From contig NZ_QPJM01000001.1 in NCBI RefSeq assembly GCF_003337575.1, positions 124,001 to 188,000 on the forward strand: DNA of 64,000 nt, written 5' to 3'. Under the pieces are notes generated by a model that searched no databases, had not been told where the DNA came from, and saw only the letters and a list, made by a program, of their open reading frames with translations. Positions 8,461 through 19,376 of the stretch are shown here, one piece after another. The position numbers and the translations under genes are program-made. Position 1 is the first letter of the stretch. Every line of letters starts with the position of its first letter. The stretch comes from Phyllobacterium bourgognense (GTDB lineage Bacteria > Pseudomonadota > Alphaproteobacteria > Rhizobiales > Rhizobiaceae).

Positions 8461-11180
8461 GCGATACAAAATCGACAGACGACAAGACGCTAGGCGTCAA
8501 TAAGAAGACCCTGACCCTGAAGCGGCCTGGCGTTGAACAGAGCACCGTGCGTCAGAACTTCAGCCATGGGCGTACGAAGTCTGTTGTCGTTGAAACAAAG
8601 AAGCGCAAGTTCAGCCTCCCGGATCAGAAGCCGGAGGTTGCGCCTCCTGTTGCTGCGACTCCAGCGCCCACGCCTGCAGCCGCGCCCGCGCGCCCTGCGC
8701 CCCAGCCGGCTGCACCGCAGCCAAGTGCTGCTGCACCGGCGTCGCGTCCGGCTGCTCCAGCCGCGTCGGCACCAGCGCCCCAGACAAGTGCGCGTTCCGC
8801 TGCGCCTGCCCAGCAGCGCCCCGCCCAACAGCCTTATCGTCCTTCCGGTCAGCGCCCGAACGATCGTTCCGGTATGGTGCTTAACACGCTGTCCACAGCC
8901 GAGCTCGAAGCGCGCCGCAAGGCGCTTGAAGGTTCCAAGGCCCGTGATGCGGAAGATCGCGCCAAGGCAGCGATCGAGGCTGCCCGCCGTGCTGAGGACG
9001 ACGCACTGCGTGCTCAGGAACGTGAAGCATCTGCCCGCCGCCAGGCCGAGGAAGAAGAGCGCCTACGCAAAGAGGCCGAGGCCAAGCAGCGTGCGGAAGA
9101 AGAATCCCGCAAGCGCCAGCCTGCCGAGTTGAAGACAGCCGACGACGCAACATTGAAGGCAGCGGCGCGCAAACCGAATGCTGCCGAAGAAGACGACGAT
9201 CGTCGTGGTCCTGCTGGCGCCCGCCGTGGCACCAGTGCTGCTCCGGCCAAACCGGAAGTCCGGGCGCCAAAGGTCGTCAAGGGCGAAGATGAACGCCGCC
9301 GCGGCAAGCTGACCTTGGGCACTGCGCTCAATGATGAAAGTCGCAGCCGTTCGCTATCTGCCATGCGCCGCCGCCAGGAAAAATTCAAACGCGGCATGCA
9401 GCAGGAGACCCGTGAGAAGATCGCGCGTGAAGTCATCCTGCCAGAGACGATCACGATCCAGGAACTCGCCCAGCGCATGGCCGAACGTTCCGTCGACGTC
9501 ATCAAATTCCTGATGAAGGAAGGCCAGATGATGAAGCCGGGCGATCTGATCGACGCCGATACGGCTCAGTTGATTGCCGAAGAATTTGGCCACACGGTCC
9601 GCCGTGTTGCCGAGTCTGACGTTGAAGAAGGTATCTTCAATGTGCAGGACGACACGGCTTCGTTCGTGTCACGTCCGCCAGTTGTCACCATCATGGGTCA
9701 CGTCGACCACGGCAAGACCTCGCTGCTCGATGCGATCCGCAAGGCAAATGTCGTTTCCGGTGAAGCTGGCGGCATTACCCAGCACATTGGTGCCTATCAG
9801 GTTGAGCAGAACGGCCAGAAGATCACGTTCATCGATACGCCGGGCCACGCGGCCTTTACAGCCATGCGTGCCCGCGGTGCACAGGCAACCGATATCGCCA
9901 TTCTGGTCGTTGCTGCCGATGACAGCGTCATGCCGCAGACGATCGAGTCGATCAACCATGCCAAGGCTGCCGGTGTTCCGATCATCGTAGCGATCAACAA
10001 GATCGACAAGCCATCTGCTGATCCGCAGAAGGTCCGCAACGGTCTTTTGCAGCATGAAGTGTTCGTGGAATCCATGGGCGGTGAAACGCTGGACGTTGAA
10101 GTTTCGGCCAAGACCGGTGCCGGCCTCGACAAGCTACTGGAAACGATCCTGCTGCAGGCGGAAGTTCTCGACCTTAAAGCCGATCCTACCCGGACTGCCG
10201 AAGGTGTCGTGATCGAAGCCAAGCTTGATCGTGGCCGCGGTTCGGTTGCTACCGTACTGGTGCAGAAGGGCACTCTCAGGCCGGGCGATATCATCGTCGC
10301 AGGCAGTGAGTGGGGCCGCGTTCGCGCGCTCGTCAATGACCGCGGTGAAAATCTCAAGGATGCCGGACCGGCAATGCCGGTCGAGGTTCTTGGTCTAGGC
10401 GGACCACCGCAGGCCGGTGATCGCTTTGCAGTCGTTGAAAGCGAAGCCAAGGCGCGTGAGATTTCTGAATACCGTACACGTCTTGCCCGTGAAAAGGCTG
10501 TGGCACGTCAGGCTGGTTCCCGCGGTTCGCTCGAACAGATGATGAGCCAGTTGCAAGTAACCGGGCTGAAGGAATTTCCGCTTCTCATCAAGGGCGACGT
10601 ACAAGGCTCGATCGAAGCCATTGCCGGTGCCCTGGATAAGCTTGGAACCGACGAAGTGCGTGCGCGCATCATCCACTCGGGTGCTGGCGGCATCACCGAG
10701 AGCGATATCGCCCTCGCCGAGGCCTCGAACGCGGCAATCATCGGCTTCAACGTGCGTGCCAACAAACAGGCCCGTGATCTGGCCGAGCGTGAAGGCATCG
10801 AAATACGCTACTACAACATCATCTACGATCTCGTTGATGATGTGAAAGCAGCGATGTCGGGTCTTCTTTCGCCAGAGCGCCGCGAAACCTTCATCGGCAA
10901 TGCGGAAATTCTGGAAGTCTTCAACATCACCAAGGTTGGCAAGGTCGCTGGCTGCCGTGTCACGGAAGGCAAGGTCGAACGTGGTGCGGGCGTCCGTCTT
11001 ATCCGCGATAACGTCGTCATCCATGAAGGCAAGCTCAAGACGCTCAAGCGCTTCAAGGACGAAGTTACCGAAGTCCCGGCCGGCCAGGAGTGCGGTATGG
11101 CGTTCGAGAATTACGACGATATGCGCGCAGGCGACACGATCGAAGCTTTCCGCGTCGAACACGTGACCCGCACGCTCTAA
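8457..11180 (+). CDS. infB: Translation initiation factor IF-2
   Basis: IF-2 is the GTPase that brings initiator tRNA to the 30S subunit and promotes subunit joining. The 907-residue protein has an Ala/Pro-rich then Arg/Glu-rich coiled N-terminal region (1-300, with a bacterial IF2_assoc segment), the IF2_N fold around 330-390 and the G domain with GHVDHGKT (about 413), DTPGHAAF (about 460) and NKID (about 514), followed by the two beta-barrel domains and domain 3. The low-complexity proline region (residues 65-120) is typical of the family in this order. It overlaps the upstream ylxR-like gene by ATGA. Confidence 0.97.
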   Translation: MSDTKSTDDKTLGVNKKTLTLKRPGVEQSTVRQNFSHGRTKSVVVETKKRKFSLPDQKPEVAPPVAATPAPTPAAAPARPAPQPAAPQPSAAAPASRPAAPAASAPAPQTSARSAAPAQQRPAQQPYRPSGQRPNDRSGMVLNTLSTAELEARRKALEGSKARDAEDRAKAAIEAARRAEDDALRAQEREASARRQAEEEERLRKEAEAKQRAEEESRKRQPAELKTADDATLKAAARKPNAAEEDDDRRGPAGARRGTSAAPAKPEVRAPKVVKGEDERRRGKLTLGTALNDESRSRSLSAMRRRQEKFKRGMQQETREKIAREVILPETITIQELAQRMAERSVDVIKFLMKEGQMMKPGDLIDADTAQLIAEEFGHTVRRVAESDVEEGIFNVQDDTASFVSRPPVVTIMGHVDHGKTSLLDAIRKANVVSGEAGGITQHIGAYQVEQNGQKITFIDTPGHAAFTAMRARGAQATDIAILVVAADDSVMPQTIESINHAKAAGVPIIVAINKIDKPSADPQKVRNGLLQHEVFVESMGGETLDVEVSAKTGAGLDKLLETILLQAEVLDLKADPTRTAEGVVIEAKLDRGRGSVATVLVQKGTLRPGDIIVAGSEWGRVRALVNDRGENLKDAGPAMPVEVLGLGGPPQAGDRFAVVESEAKAREISEYRTRLAREKAVARQAGSRGSLEQMMSQLQVTGLKEFPLLIKGDVQGSIEAIAGALDKLGTDEVRARIIHSGAGGITESDIALAEASNAAIIGFNVRANKQARDLAEREGIEIRYYNIIYDLVDDVKAAMSGLLSPERRETFIGNAEILEVFNITKVGKVAGCRVTEGKVERGAGVRLIRDNVVIHEGKLKTLKRFKDEVTEVPAGQECGMAFENYDDMRAGDTIEAFRVEHVTRTL

Positions 11181-11207
11181 GGAGCAGCGACCAAATCACT
11201 GAGGATA

Positions 11208-11236
11208 GGATCGCCGGAATGAAAAGCCGGCGATCC
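11208..11236 (+). terminator. Perfect hairpin between infB and rbfA
   Basis: GGATCGCCGG (11208-11217) and CCGGCGATCC (11227-11236) form a 10-bp stem with a 9-base loop, followed by GTTGTTTATT rather than a run of T. It could be a weak terminator, a processing site or a stabiliser of the infB 3' end. rbfA starts 40 bases later. Confidence 0.5.
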
Positions 11237-11276
11237 GTTGTTTATTGGGATGCGAATTTTTGGGATACAATAATTA

Positions 11277-11738
11277 ATGGCTCGTTTTGCTACAGGATCA
11301 GGCCCTTCTCAACGCCAGCTGCGCGTCAGTGAGCAAGTGCGCCATGCGGTTTCGCAAGTGCTTGCGCGTGGCGATGTCCGCGACGACACGCTGGAAAATG
11401 CGGTAATTGCCATTTCCGAAGTCCGCATGTCGCCAGATTTGAAGATAGCGACATGTTTTGTGTCACCAGTCGGTGCCGTCGACAGCGAAGGCGTCATCAG
11501 CGCCCTTAACAAGAATGCCAAGTTCATTCGCGGCCGGGCCGCATCTCATCTCAAGCAGATGAAATATATGCCGGAATTCCGGTTCCGTATCGACACAAGC
11601 TTCGACAATTACGCCAAGATTGACGCTCTCTTGCGCAAGCCGGAAGTCACTCGCGACCTCGTCGACGATGAGGATGACGACGGTGGTGATCCCAATCCGG
11701 GCGACGTGCCGGGTCACGACGGCGACGGTAACGATTGA
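11277..11738 (+). CDS. rbfA: 30S ribosome-binding factor RbfA
   Basis: RbfA acts in late 30S maturation and cold adaptation. The 153-residue protein has the KH-like core ([17 protein letters not shown], then [16 protein letters not shown] and a [20 protein letters not shown] segment) and an acidic tail rich in D. ATG 11277 begins the conserved [13 protein letters not shown] start. The gene lies 96 bases after infB and one base before truB, so rbfA and truB share a transcript. Confidence 0.95.
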   Translation: MARFATGSGPSQRQLRVSEQVRHAVSQVLARGDVRDDTLENAVIAISEVRMSPDLKIATCFVSPVGAVDSEGVISALNKNAKFIRGRAASHLKQMKYMPEFRFRIDTSFDNYAKIDALLRKPEVTRDLVDDEDDDGGDPNPGDVPGHDGDGND

Positions 11739-11739
11739 G

Positions 11740-12711
11740 ATGACACGGCAACGCAAGAAAAAGGGCCGCCCGGTTTCCGGTTGGCTGATCTTCGACAAAC
11801 CGAAAGGCATGGGATCCACCGAGGCCGTCTCCAAGATCAAATGGTTGTTCAAGGCCGAGAAAGCTGGTCATGCGGGCACGCTGGACCCTCTGGCATCCGG
11901 CATGCTGCCGATTGCTCTGGGTGAGGCGACAAAGACGGTTCCCTATGTCATGGACGGAACAAAGATCTATCGTTTTACAGTGACCTGGGGTGCTGAACGC
12001 TCCACGGACGATCTCGAGGGCGAGGTGACTTTGACCTCGGACATGCGTCCCGACGAAGCCGCCATCAAAGCACTGCTGCCGAAATACATCGGCATCATCC
12101 AACAAACGCCACCCAAATTCTCGGCCATCAAAATCGCCGGCGAACGGGCCTACGATCTCGCCCGCGGCGGCGAAGAGGTTGAGATACCTTCTCGCGAAGT
12201 GGAAATTGGCAGGCTGGAACTGATCGAGCAGACCGATGCATCGACGGCGATCTTCGAAGTCGAATGCGGCAAGGGCACCTACGTGCGGTCTGTCGCACGT
12301 GACATGGGCCGTGATCTTGGTTGCTATGGCCACATTTCCGACTTGCGCCGCATTGAGGTTGCACCCTTCGAGGAGTCCGATTTCGTCACACTCGCGGAGT
12401 TGGAAGCTGCCCACCCTCCTGTCCCGACGGAGGAAGAGGGTGAGGATCGATCTTATGAGCGGCTGGCCGAGCGCTTCTCGGTGATGGATGCGTTCCTGAT
12501 CGATACGGGCGCAGCTTTGGAAAGCCTGCCGCAGGTTGCAGTCTCTGATGATCAGGCGCATCGCATTCGCATGGGCAATCCTGTGATACTGCGCGGACGC
12601 GATGCACCTGTCGAAGCCGAAGAAGCCTGTGTGACTGCCAAGGGCAAGCTTTTGGCCATCGGCTTTATTGAGAAAGGCCAGTTCCAACCGAAGCGCGTGT
12701 TCACGGCCTGA
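11740..12711 (+). CDS. truB: tRNA pseudouridine(55) synthase
   Basis: TruB makes pseudouridine 55 in the T-loop of tRNA. The 323-residue protein has the [17 protein letters not shown] start motif and the catalytic region [22 protein letters not shown], whose Asp is the nucleophile in the family, then the YRF/Y-TW segment and a C-terminal PUA-like part. ATG 11740 lies one base after the rbfA stop; longer in-frame starts would overlap rbfA heavily. It closes the infB-rbfA-truB stretch before rpsO. Confidence 0.95.
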   Translation: MTRQRKKKGRPVSGWLIFDKPKGMGSTEAVSKIKWLFKAEKAGHAGTLDPLASGMLPIALGEATKTVPYVMDGTKIYRFTVTWGAERSTDDLEGEVTLTSDMRPDEAAIKALLPKYIGIIQQTPPKFSAIKIAGERAYDLARGGEEVEIPSREVEIGRLELIEQTDASTAIFEVECGKGTYVRSVARDMGRDLGCYGHISDLRRIEVAPFEESDFVTLAELEAAHPPVPTEEEGEDRSYERLAERFSVMDAFLIDTGAALESLPQVAVSDDQAHRIRMGNPVILRGRDAPVEAEEACVTAKGKLLAIGFIEKGQFQPKRVFTA

Positions 12712-12863
12712 AATGGGCAGAATCATTTGCGGCTGGTAATTTGTCACATTTTCGACTATACGGCCCGCAGCGATCAGCATTTGCTATCGCTTTAACCGGC
12801 CCCCGCTGGACGACATCCCGGCCGTGGGCATCCTGTTTTCCTCTTCAAATGAAAGGATATACG

Positions 12864-13133
12864 ATGTCGATAACCGCTGAACGCAAGCAGGCAGTGATCA
12901 CTGAATATGCAACGAAGCCAGGCGATACCGGTTCTCCGGAAGTCCAGGTTGCCGTTCTGACAGAGCGCATTGTCAATTTGACCGAACATTTCAAGGACCA
13001 CAAGAAGGATAACCATTCCCGCCGTGGTCTGCTCAAGCTTGTCTCGACGCGCCGCAGCCTTCTTGATTATCTCAAGAAAGTTGATCAGGGCCGTTACCAG
13101 ACGCTGATCGAAAAGCTCGGCCTGCGCCGCTAA
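12864..13133 (+). CDS. rpsO: 30S ribosomal protein S15
   Basis: S15 binds 16S rRNA early in 30S assembly. The 89-residue protein matches the family over its full length ([43 protein letters not shown]). ATG 12864 follows GAAAGGATAT. The gene has a strong terminator right after it. In many bacteria S15 represses its own mRNA through a leader structure; the 150-base truB-rpsO gap could hold one but I see no clear fold. Confidence 0.97.
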   Translation: MSITAERKQAVITEYATKPGDTGSPEVQVAVLTERIVNLTEHFKDHKKDNHSRRGLLKLVSTRRSLLDYLKKVDQGRYQTLIEKLGLRR

Positions 13134-13142
13134 TACGGAATG

Positions 13143-13180
13143 AACCGGCGGTAGCGTTTGACGCTCCGCCGGTTTCTTTC
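13143..13180 (+). terminator. Rho-independent terminator after rpsO
   Basis: AACCGGCGG (13143-13151) pairs with CCGCCGGTT (13166-13174), with an inner AGCG/CGCT extension, followed by TCTTTC. It ends the rpsO transcript nine bases after the stop codon. Confidence 0.8.
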
Positions 13181-13261
13181 ATCTCCATAGGAGGCGGTCA
13201 TTTCGGATGAAATGACAGGGAACCTTCGATGGGAATGAATTCTACCATGAGACAGGTCATG

Positions 13262-13310
13262 GGGCAGGATTGCTGGCAACTCGAGTCACGAGTTGCAAAT
13301 TGTCTTGCCC
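13262..13310 (+). promoter_or_regulatory. Long hairpin in the pnp leader
   Basis: GCAACTCG (13276-13283) and CGAGTTGC (13289-13296) form a perfect stem, and the flanking GGGCAGGA and TCTTGCCC segments pair further out across an internal loop. In enterobacteria the pnp leader has a long stem cut by RNase III that underlies PNPase autoregulation; this hairpin is in the matching place, about 80 bases before the pnp start. The function here is inferred from position only. Confidence 0.5.
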
Positions 13311-13389
13311 GTGATTGGTCTAAATCGAAACGGGAGATCGATGCTGCTATCCAGAGGGAAGCGCGTCTTTCTCCACTGAAGGACAAGAT

Positions 13390-15531
13390 ATGTTTAATCA
13401 ACACAAAGTTGAAATCGAATGGGGCGGACGTCCGCTCATTCTCGAAACCGGCAAGATCGCCCGTCAGGCTGACGGCGCCGTTCTCGCCACCTACGGCGAA
13501 ACGGTCGTACTCGCGACAGTCGTTTCGGCCAAGGCCCCGAAGGCTGGTCAGGACTTCTTCCCTCTGACGGTAAACTATCAGGAAAAGACCTACGCCGCCG
13601 GTAAAATTCCTGGTGGTTACTTCAAACGTGAAGGCCGTCCGAGCGAAAACGAAACATTGGTTTCGCGTTTGATCGACCGCCCGATCCGCCCGCTTTTTGC
13701 TGATGGCTACAAGAACGATACACAGGTCGTTCTGACCGTTATCCAGCACGATCTTGAGAACAACCCCGACATCGTTTCGATGATCGGTGCCTCCGCGGCC
13801 CTGACGCTTTCGGGCGTGCCTTTCATGGGCCCGATCGGCGGCGCGCGCGTCGGCTATATCGGTGGCGAATACAGACTGAACCCAACCGTTGACGAAATGC
13901 CGGAATCGAGCCTCGATCTCGTTGTTGCCGGTACAGGCGACGCGGTTCTCATGGTTGAATCGGAAGCCAAGGAATTGGCGGAAGACGTTATGCTCGGCGC
14001 CGTAATGTTCGGTCATCGCGCTTTCCAGCCAGTTATTGATGCGATCATCAAGCTCGCTGAAGTCGCTGCAAAAGAGCCGCGCGATTTCCAGACAGACGAC
14101 CTTTCGGCCGCAGAAGCAGCCGTTCTGAAGGTTGTTGAGGCTGATCTCCGCGATGCCTACAAGATCACTGACAAGCAGGACCGCTACAACGCGGTCGATG
14201 CGGCGAAAGCCAAGGTCAAGGCGCATTTCTTCCCGGAAGGCGTTGAAGAACCAGAGTTTTCCGCAGAAGAAATCGCAACTGTGTTCAAGTCGGTTCAGGC
14301 GAAGATCGTTCGCTGGAACATTCTCGACACCGGCAGCCGTATCGACGGCCGCGATCTTTCGACGGTCCGTCCGATCGTTTCGGAAGTCGGCCTTCTGCCA
14401 CGCACACACGGCTCGGCTCTGTTCACTCGCGGTGAAACGCAGGCTATCGTCGTTGCTACACTCGGTACCGGTGAAGACGAGCAGTATGTCGACTCGCTGA
14501 CCGGCATGTACAAAGAAACCTTCATGCTTCACTACAATTTCCCGCCCTATTCGGTCGGTGAAACAGGTCGCATGGGTTCGCCCGGCCGCCGCGAAATCGG
14601 TCACGGAAAGCTTGCCTGGCGCGCTATCCATCCGGTTCTGCCTGCCAAGGAACAGTTCCCCTACACGCTCCGTACGGTCTCCGAGATCACCGAATCCAAT
14701 GGTTCGTCCTCGATGGCTACGGTTTGCGGCACGTCGCTTGCCCTTATGGATGCTGGTGTTCCGCTTCTCCGTCCGGTCGCCGGTATCGCCATGGGTCTGA
14801 TCCTCGAAGGCGAGAAGTTCGCTGTTCTCTCCGATATCCTCGGCGACGAAGATCATCTCGGCGACATGGATTTCAAGGTAGCCGGCTCGGAAAATGGTAT
14901 CACTGCCCTGCAGATGGATATCAAGATCGACGGCATCACCGAAGAGATCATGAAGGTTGCTTTGGCGCAGGCCAAGGACGGCCGTCTGCATATCCTCGGC
15001 GAGATGGCGAAGGCCATCACCGAAGGCCGCTCGGAACTTGGTGAATTTGCACCGCGCATTGAAGTCATGAACATTCCGACCGACAAGATCCGTGACGTTA
15101 TCGGTTCCGGTGGCAAGGTCATTCGCGAAATCGTCGAAAAGACCGGCGCGAAGATCAACATCGAAGATGATGGTACAGTGAAGATCGCATCGTCCTCGGC
15201 CAAGGAAATCGAGGCTGCACGCAAGTGGATCCACTCCATCGTCGCAGAGCCGGAAGTAGGCGAGATCTACGAAGGCACAGTTGTAAAGACTGCTGACTTC
15301 GGTGCGTTCGTAAACTTCTTTGGCCCACGCGACGGTCTGGTTCACATCTCGCAGCTTGCTTCGGATCGTGTTGCAAAGACTTCAGACGTGGTCAAGGAAG
15401 GCCAGAAGGTCTGGGTCAAGCTCATGGGCTTCGACGAACGCGGCAAGGTTCGCCTGTCGATGAAAGTCGTTGACCAGGAAACTGGCAAGGAAATCGTTCA
15501 GGAAAAGAAGGCTCAGGAAGACGCTGAGTAA
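13390..15531 (+). CDS. pnp: Polyribonucleotide nucleotidyltransferase (PNPase)
   Basis: PNPase degrades RNA 3' to 5' by phosphorolysis and is part of RNA-degrading complexes. The 713-residue protein has two RNase PH domains (1-140 and about 310-540, with the [11 protein letters not shown] and [17 protein letters not shown] motifs in the first and DLSTVRPI...[14 protein letters not shown] in the second), a KH domain (about 556-620, [13 protein letters not shown]) and an S1 domain (about 625-695). Full family length. A terminator follows immediately. Confidence 0.97.
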   Translation: MFNQHKVEIEWGGRPLILETGKIARQADGAVLATYGETVVLATVVSAKAPKAGQDFFPLTVNYQEKTYAAGKIPGGYFKREGRPSENETLVSRLIDRPIRPLFADGYKNDTQVVLTVIQHDLENNPDIVSMIGASAALTLSGVPFMGPIGGARVGYIGGEYRLNPTVDEMPESSLDLVVAGTGDAVLMVESEAKELAEDVMLGAVMFGHRAFQPVIDAIIKLAEVAAKEPRDFQTDDLSAAEAAVLKVVEADLRDAYKITDKQDRYNAVDAAKAKVKAHFFPEGVEEPEFSAEEIATVFKSVQAKIVRWNILDTGSRIDGRDLSTVRPIVSEVGLLPRTHGSALFTRGETQAIVVATLGTGEDEQYVDSLTGMYKETFMLHYNFPPYSVGETGRMGSPGRREIGHGKLAWRAIHPVLPAKEQFPYTLRTVSEITESNGSSSMATVCGTSLALMDAGVPLLRPVAGIAMGLILEGEKFAVLSDILGDEDHLGDMDFKVAGSENGITALQMDIKIDGITEEIMKVALAQAKDGRLHILGEMAKAITEGRSELGEFAPRIEVMNIPTDKIRDVIGSGGKVIREIVEKTGAKINIEDDGTVKIASSSAKEIEAARKWIHSIVAEPEVGEIYEGTVVKTADFGAFVNFFGPRDGLVHISQLASDRVAKTSDVVKEGQKVWVKLMGFDERGKVRLSMKVVDQETGKEIVQEKKAQEDAE

Positions 15532-15552
15532 TCTTCTGAATAGGCTATAATG

Positions 15553-15581
15553 AAAGCGCGCCCTTGTGGCGCGCTTTTTTC
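15553..15581 (+). terminator. Rho-independent terminator after pnp
   Basis: AAAGCGCGCC (15553-15562) pairs perfectly with GGCGCGCTTT (15568-15577) around a 5-base loop and leads into a run of T. A textbook intrinsic terminator 21 bases after the pnp stop. Confidence 0.92.
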
Positions 15582-15612
15582 TTGGCACAACATATCTATA
15601 GATGGATTCTCT

Positions 15613-16629
15613 ATGGCCAACGGCGCCCTGCAGACGCTCTTCCTGCCTTTTGAAGATGAGATACTGGCTTTGCCAGACAAAGGCTCCGCATGGTTGTTTC
15701 TCGGTGCTGAAGTAGATCGCGATGTAGGTGATGAGTGGAAGACAAGCCTGACCTGTCTTCAACCATTCAAACCGGACTATTTGGCATTGCAGAAGGCACG
15801 TTTTAATGCTGTGCCAAGGTTACTTGGCAATGAGCAGTTTGATGGCGCGTTGATCTTGCTGGGCAAGCACAAAGGACGCAATGAGAATTGGTTGGGGCAG
15901 GCACTGAAGCACGTCAAACCCGGTGGCCAGATCGTGGTTTCCGGCGACAAGAAGCTCGGCGTCGACAGCTTCCGAAAGACGGTGGAGAGCATCGTTACGG
16001 TCGCCGACAGGCTATCAAAGCATCATGCTGTCGCCTTCTGGTTCATGCGGCCGGAAATGGTAAATAGTGAGGAAATTGAGAGACTTACGGGCGAACCGAC
16101 AAAGCTCGAAGATCGCTTCACGACGGCCCCCGGCATGTTCTCGCATGCCGCCATCGACAAGGGTTCTGCCATGCTGGTCAAGCACTTCGCCGGGCGGATC
16201 AGCGGGCACGTGGCGGACTTCGGTGCGGGCTGGGGTTACCTTGCCAGCGAAGTTTTGAACCACGCGGAAAAGCTTAAATCGCTCGCCCTTTACGAAGCCG
16301 ATTTCGAGGCGCTGGAAGCTGCCAAAATGAATATATCAGGGGGCGAAATCCCTGTGAGCTTTCATTGGCATGACGTGAATAGTGAAGCGATTACAGAGAT
16401 TTACGATACCATCGTTATGAATCCGCCGTTCCATGCGGGGCGCAGCGCCGACCCGACGATGGGGCAGGGTTTCATTGCGGTGGCCGCCAAACGGCTCAAG
16501 CCTGGTGGCAAGCTGTTGGTCGTCGCCAACCGGCAGATGCCCTATGAGGCGGGACTGAAAGCACTGTTCAAATCGGTGCAGCTGCTTGAAGACAATGCCG
16601 GTTACAAGATCATCGAAGCTAAGAAGTAA
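15613..16629 (+). CDS. RsmC/RlmG-type class I SAM-dependent methyltransferase
   Basis: A 338-residue protein with the double-domain build of RsmC/RlmG rRNA guanine-N2 methyltransferases: a degenerate N-terminal half and a catalytic C-terminal half with the SAM-binding ADFGAGWGYLA and the N2-guanine signature MNPPFHAG. ATG 15613 was chosen because earlier in-frame starts would lie inside the pnp terminator. The likely target is 16S G1207 or 23S G1835, but which one cannot be told from this sequence. The gene is convergent with fabI. Confidence 0.82.
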   Translation: MANGALQTLFLPFEDEILALPDKGSAWLFLGAEVDRDVGDEWKTSLTCLQPFKPDYLALQKARFNAVPRLLGNEQFDGALILLGKHKGRNENWLGQALKHVKPGGQIVVSGDKKLGVDSFRKTVESIVTVADRLSKHHAVAFWFMRPEMVNSEEIERLTGEPTKLEDRFTTAPGMFSHAAIDKGSAMLVKHFAGRISGHVADFGAGWGYLASEVLNHAEKLKSLALYEADFEALEAAKMNISGGEIPVSFHWHDVNSEAITEIYDTIVMNPPFHAGRSADPTMGQGFIAVAAKRLKPGGKLLVVANRQMPYEAGLKALFKSVQLLEDNAGYKIIEAKK

Positions 16630-16778
16630 TTTCTACCTATCACAACTAAAATGCCACCCGCGGTAGCAAAAAGCATGTCAGATTCGGCATTTCTTGCATC
16701 AGTTTCGCAAGTTCTTGCGCCACTTTTGCAAAAACTTGCACAAGATTTGTTCCGGTTCCGGGGAGAACCCTGTCAGAA

Positions 16779-17594
16779 TCACTCCTTGCTGTCGTCGGAC
16801 TTTTTTAGCTCTTCCAGAGTCGGCATCGACACGATGTTGTAGCCGGAATCCACGTAGTGGATTTCACCGGTGACGCCGCTCGACAGGTCCGACAGGAGAT
16901 AGAGGGCAGACCGGCCGACGTCTTCTATATCGACCGTACGGCGCAGCGGCGCGTTACGCTTCTGGTAGGAGAACATGGCGCGTGCGTCGCCGATGCCGGC
17001 GCCAGCCAACGTGCGCACAGGACCCGCAGAAATTGCATTGACGCGAATTCCTTCCGGACCGTAGTCGGCGGCGAGATAGCGGACCATCGCTTCGAGAGCG
17101 GCCTTGGCCACGCCCATCACATTGTAGTTGGGCATAACCCGGGTGGAGCCGCCATAGGTCAGCGTCAGGATGGACCCGCCGTCTGTCATGAGCTTCGCCG
17201 CGCGCTGGGCGACCTCGGTAAAGGAGTAGGCGGAGATGACCATGGTTCTCGAGAAATTATCTCGCGTCGTCACATCCGCATAGCGGCCCTTGAGCTGCGA
17301 CTTATCGGAGAAGCCGATGGCATGAACGACGAAATCGATCGTACCCCATTCTTTTTCCAGCGTCTCGAAAACTGCATCGACGGTAGCGATATCCTCGACA
17401 TCGCAAGGCAGCAGCAGTTTCGAGCCAAGCTGTTCAGCCAAGGGTGCGACACGCTTGCCGAAGGCTTCGCCCTGGTAGGTGAAGGCAAGCTGGGCGCCAT
17501 TGTCCGCCAGTTCCTTGGCTATTCCCCAGGCAATGGAATGGCTGTTCGCGACCCCCATGATAAGGCCGCGTTTGCCCTTCATTAAATCCGCCAT
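16779..17594 (-). CDS. fabI: Enoyl-[acyl-carrier-protein] reductase (NADH)
   Basis: FabI performs the last reduction of each fatty acid elongation round. The 271-residue SDR-fold protein shows the FabI-type GVANSHSIAWGIA cofactor loop, Tyr147, Tyr157 and Lys164 in the FabI Y-x6-K arrangement, and the AIGFSDK segment. It starts three bases after the fabB stop and is the third gene of fabA-fabB-fabI. Rhizobia often carry a second fabI, so it may not be the only copy. Confidence 0.93.
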   Translation of the reverse strand: MADLMKGKRGLIMGVANSHSIAWGIAKELADNGAQLAFTYQGEAFGKRVAPLAEQLGSKLLLPCDVEDIATVDAVFETLEKEWGTIDFVVHAIGFSDKSQLKGRYADVTTRDNFSRTMVISAYSFTEVAQRAAKLMTDGGSILTLTYGGSTRVMPNYNVMGVAKAALEAMVRYLAADYGPEGIRVNAISAGPVRTLAGAGIGDARAMFSYQKRNAPLRRTVDIEDVGRSALYLLSDLSSGVTGEIHYVDSGYNIVSMPTLEELKKSDDSKE

Positions 17595-17597
17595 ATT

Positions 17598-18824
17598 TTA
17601 CCCCTCGTAACGCTGGAAGACCAGCGAAGCATTCGTGCCGCCAAATCCGAAGGAATTGGTCAGGACCGTATTCAGTTTGATGTTATCCATCCGCCGGCGC
17701 GTAATGGGCATGTCTTCGAATGCCGGATCGAGTTCTTCGATATTGGCGCTTTCCGCGATGAAATCGTGGTTCATCATCAGAAGTGAATAGATGGACTCGT
17801 GTACGCCGGTGGCGCCCTGCGAATGGCCGGTCAGTGATTTGGTCGCCGAAATAGGCGGGCACTGGTTGCCCGAACCGAAGACTTCGCGGATGGCCTCGAT
17901 TTCCTTGAGATCGCCGACAGGCGTCGAGGTCGCGTGCGGGTTGATGTAGTCGACCGGACCCTTGACGTTGGCGATCGCCATACGCATGCAGCGCGCTGCG
18001 CCTTCGCCGCTCGGTGCGACCATATCGGCGCCATCCGAGGTCACGCCGTAACCGACGAGTTCGCCGTAAATCTTGGCGCCACGGGCCTTGGCATGTTCGA
18101 GTTCTTCGAGAACGAGAACGCCTGCGCCACCCGAAATGACAAAGCCATCGCGGTTCTTGTCATATGCACGTGAGGCTACCGACGGCCGGTCGTTGAATTT
18201 GGAGGACATGGCGCCCATGCCGTCGAAAAGCACGGACAAGGTCCAGTCGAGATCCTCGCAGCCGCCGGCGAACATCATGTCCTGCTTGCCGTACTGGATC
18301 ATCTCATAAGCGTTGCCGACACAATGGTTGGATGTCGCGCAGGCTGACGAAATTGAATAATTGACGCCCTTGATCTTGAACCAAGTAGCCAGCGTCGCCG
18401 AGGCGGTCGAAGACATGGCTTTCGGCACGGCAAACGGGCCAACCTTCTTGCTGGAGCCGGATTCGATGGTCTTTTCGGCAGCCTCGACGATCGTGCGGGT
18501 GGAGGAGCCGCCCGAACCCATGATGATGCCGGTGCGCTCATTGGAAATGAGATCCGTATCGAGCCCGGCGTCAGCGATGGCCTGATCCATGGCGACATGG
18601 TTCCAGGCCGTGCCGCCACCGTGAAAGCGCATCGCGCGGCGGTCTACCAGCGTTGACGGATCGAGTGTGGGTGCACCATGGACCTGGCTGCGGAAACCGT
18701 GCTTCGCATATTCCTCAGCAAAGACGATGCCCGATTTCGCTGCGCGCAGCGATTCCAGCACCTCCCCTACATTGTTGCCGATAGAGGACACGATACCCAT
18801 GCCCGTCACAACCACTCGCCGCAT
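17598..18824 (-). CDS. fabB: 3-oxoacyl-ACP synthase I
   Basis: FabB condenses malonyl-ACP with acyl-ACP and is needed for unsaturated fatty acid elongation. The 408-residue protein carries the Cys-His-His triad: Cys162 in [10 protein letters not shown], His297 in [10 protein letters not shown] and His334 in [10 protein letters not shown]. The pairing with fabA identifies it as FabB rather than FabF. The gene begins 36 bases after fabA on the same strand. Confidence 0.94.
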   Translation of the reverse strand: MRRVVVTGMGIVSSIGNNVGEVLESLRAAKSGIVFAEEYAKHGFRSQVHGAPTLDPSTLVDRRAMRFHGGGTAWNHVAMDQAIADAGLDTDLISNERTGIIMGSGGSSTRTIVEAAEKTIESGSSKKVGPFAVPKAMSSTASATLATWFKIKGVNYSISSACATSNHCVGNAYEMIQYGKQDMMFAGGCEDLDWTLSVLFDGMGAMSSKFNDRPSVASRAYDKNRDGFVISGGAGVLVLEELEHAKARGAKIYGELVGYGVTSDGADMVAPSGEGAARCMRMAIANVKGPVDYINPHATSTPVGDLKEIEAIREVFGSGNQCPPISATKSLTGHSQGATGVHESIYSLLMMNHDFIAESANIEELDPAFEDMPITRRRMDNIKLNTVLTNSFGFGGTNASLVFQRYEG

Positions 18825-18860
18825 CGCGATCTCCTTAAAGGTAATACGTTGCCAAATTTG

Positions 18861-19376
18861 TCAGGCAGCGCTTTCCTTGAATAGGCCAACCCGCAGGTCA
18901 GTTGCTTTATAGATAGTCTCGCCATCGACCTTTAACCAGCCATCGGCGATTCCAAGCACCAGACGGCCGCGCATGACGCGTTTGAAGTCGATGCCATATT
19001 CGACAAGTTTGTTTTTCGGCGTGACCATGCCGGTGAACTTGACTTCGCCGGTGGAAAGGGCGCGGCCCTTGCCGGGCTCGCCGAGCCAGCCGAGGTAAAA
19101 GCCGGTCAATTGCCACATGGCATCGAGGCCGAGGCAGCCGGGCATTACAGGATCGCCAATGAAATGACAGGGGAAGAACCAAAGGTCGGGCTTGATATCG
19201 AATTCAGCGCGGATATAGCCCTTGCCATTCTCGCCGCCGGTTTCAGAAATCTCGGTGATACGATCGAACATCAGCATGGGCGGCGCTGGCAACTGGGCAT
19301 TGCCCTGACCGAACATCTCTCCGCGGGCACAGGCAAGGAGCTCTTCATACCCGTAGCTTGATTTCTGTTCTGGCAT
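18861..19376 (-). CDS. fabA: 3-hydroxydecanoyl-ACP dehydratase/isomerase
   Basis: FabA dehydrates 3-hydroxydecanoyl-ACP and isomerises the product, the branch point to unsaturated fatty acids. The 171-residue protein has the catalytic His71 ([14 protein letters not shown]) and Asp85 (LGLDAMWQL). ATG 19376 follows GGGAGAAAG; an in-frame ATG 24 bases further upstream overlaps that site. First gene of the fabABI operon, divergent from irr across about 320 bases. Confidence 0.94.
   Translation of the reverse strand: MPEQKSSYGYEELLACARGEMFGQGNAQLPAPPMLMFDRITEISETGGENGKGYIRAEFDIKPDLWFFPCHFIGDPVMPGCLGLDAMWQLTGFYLGWLGEPGKGRALSTGEVKFTGMVTPKNKLVEYGIDFKRVMRGRLVLGIADGWLKVDGETIYKATDLRVGLFKESAA

Noticed and set aside
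13198-15345. Open frame of about 715 codons on the minus strand opposite pnp
   Set aside because: It mirrors the strong codon bias of pnp, has no ribosome binding site and its translation looks like no protein family.
16680-16745. Spaced TTGC/GCAA repeats between the rRNA methyltransferase gene and fabI
   Set aside because: Too short and irregular for a CRISPR array or iteron set; no repeated unit of constant length, and no T tract to make a terminator.
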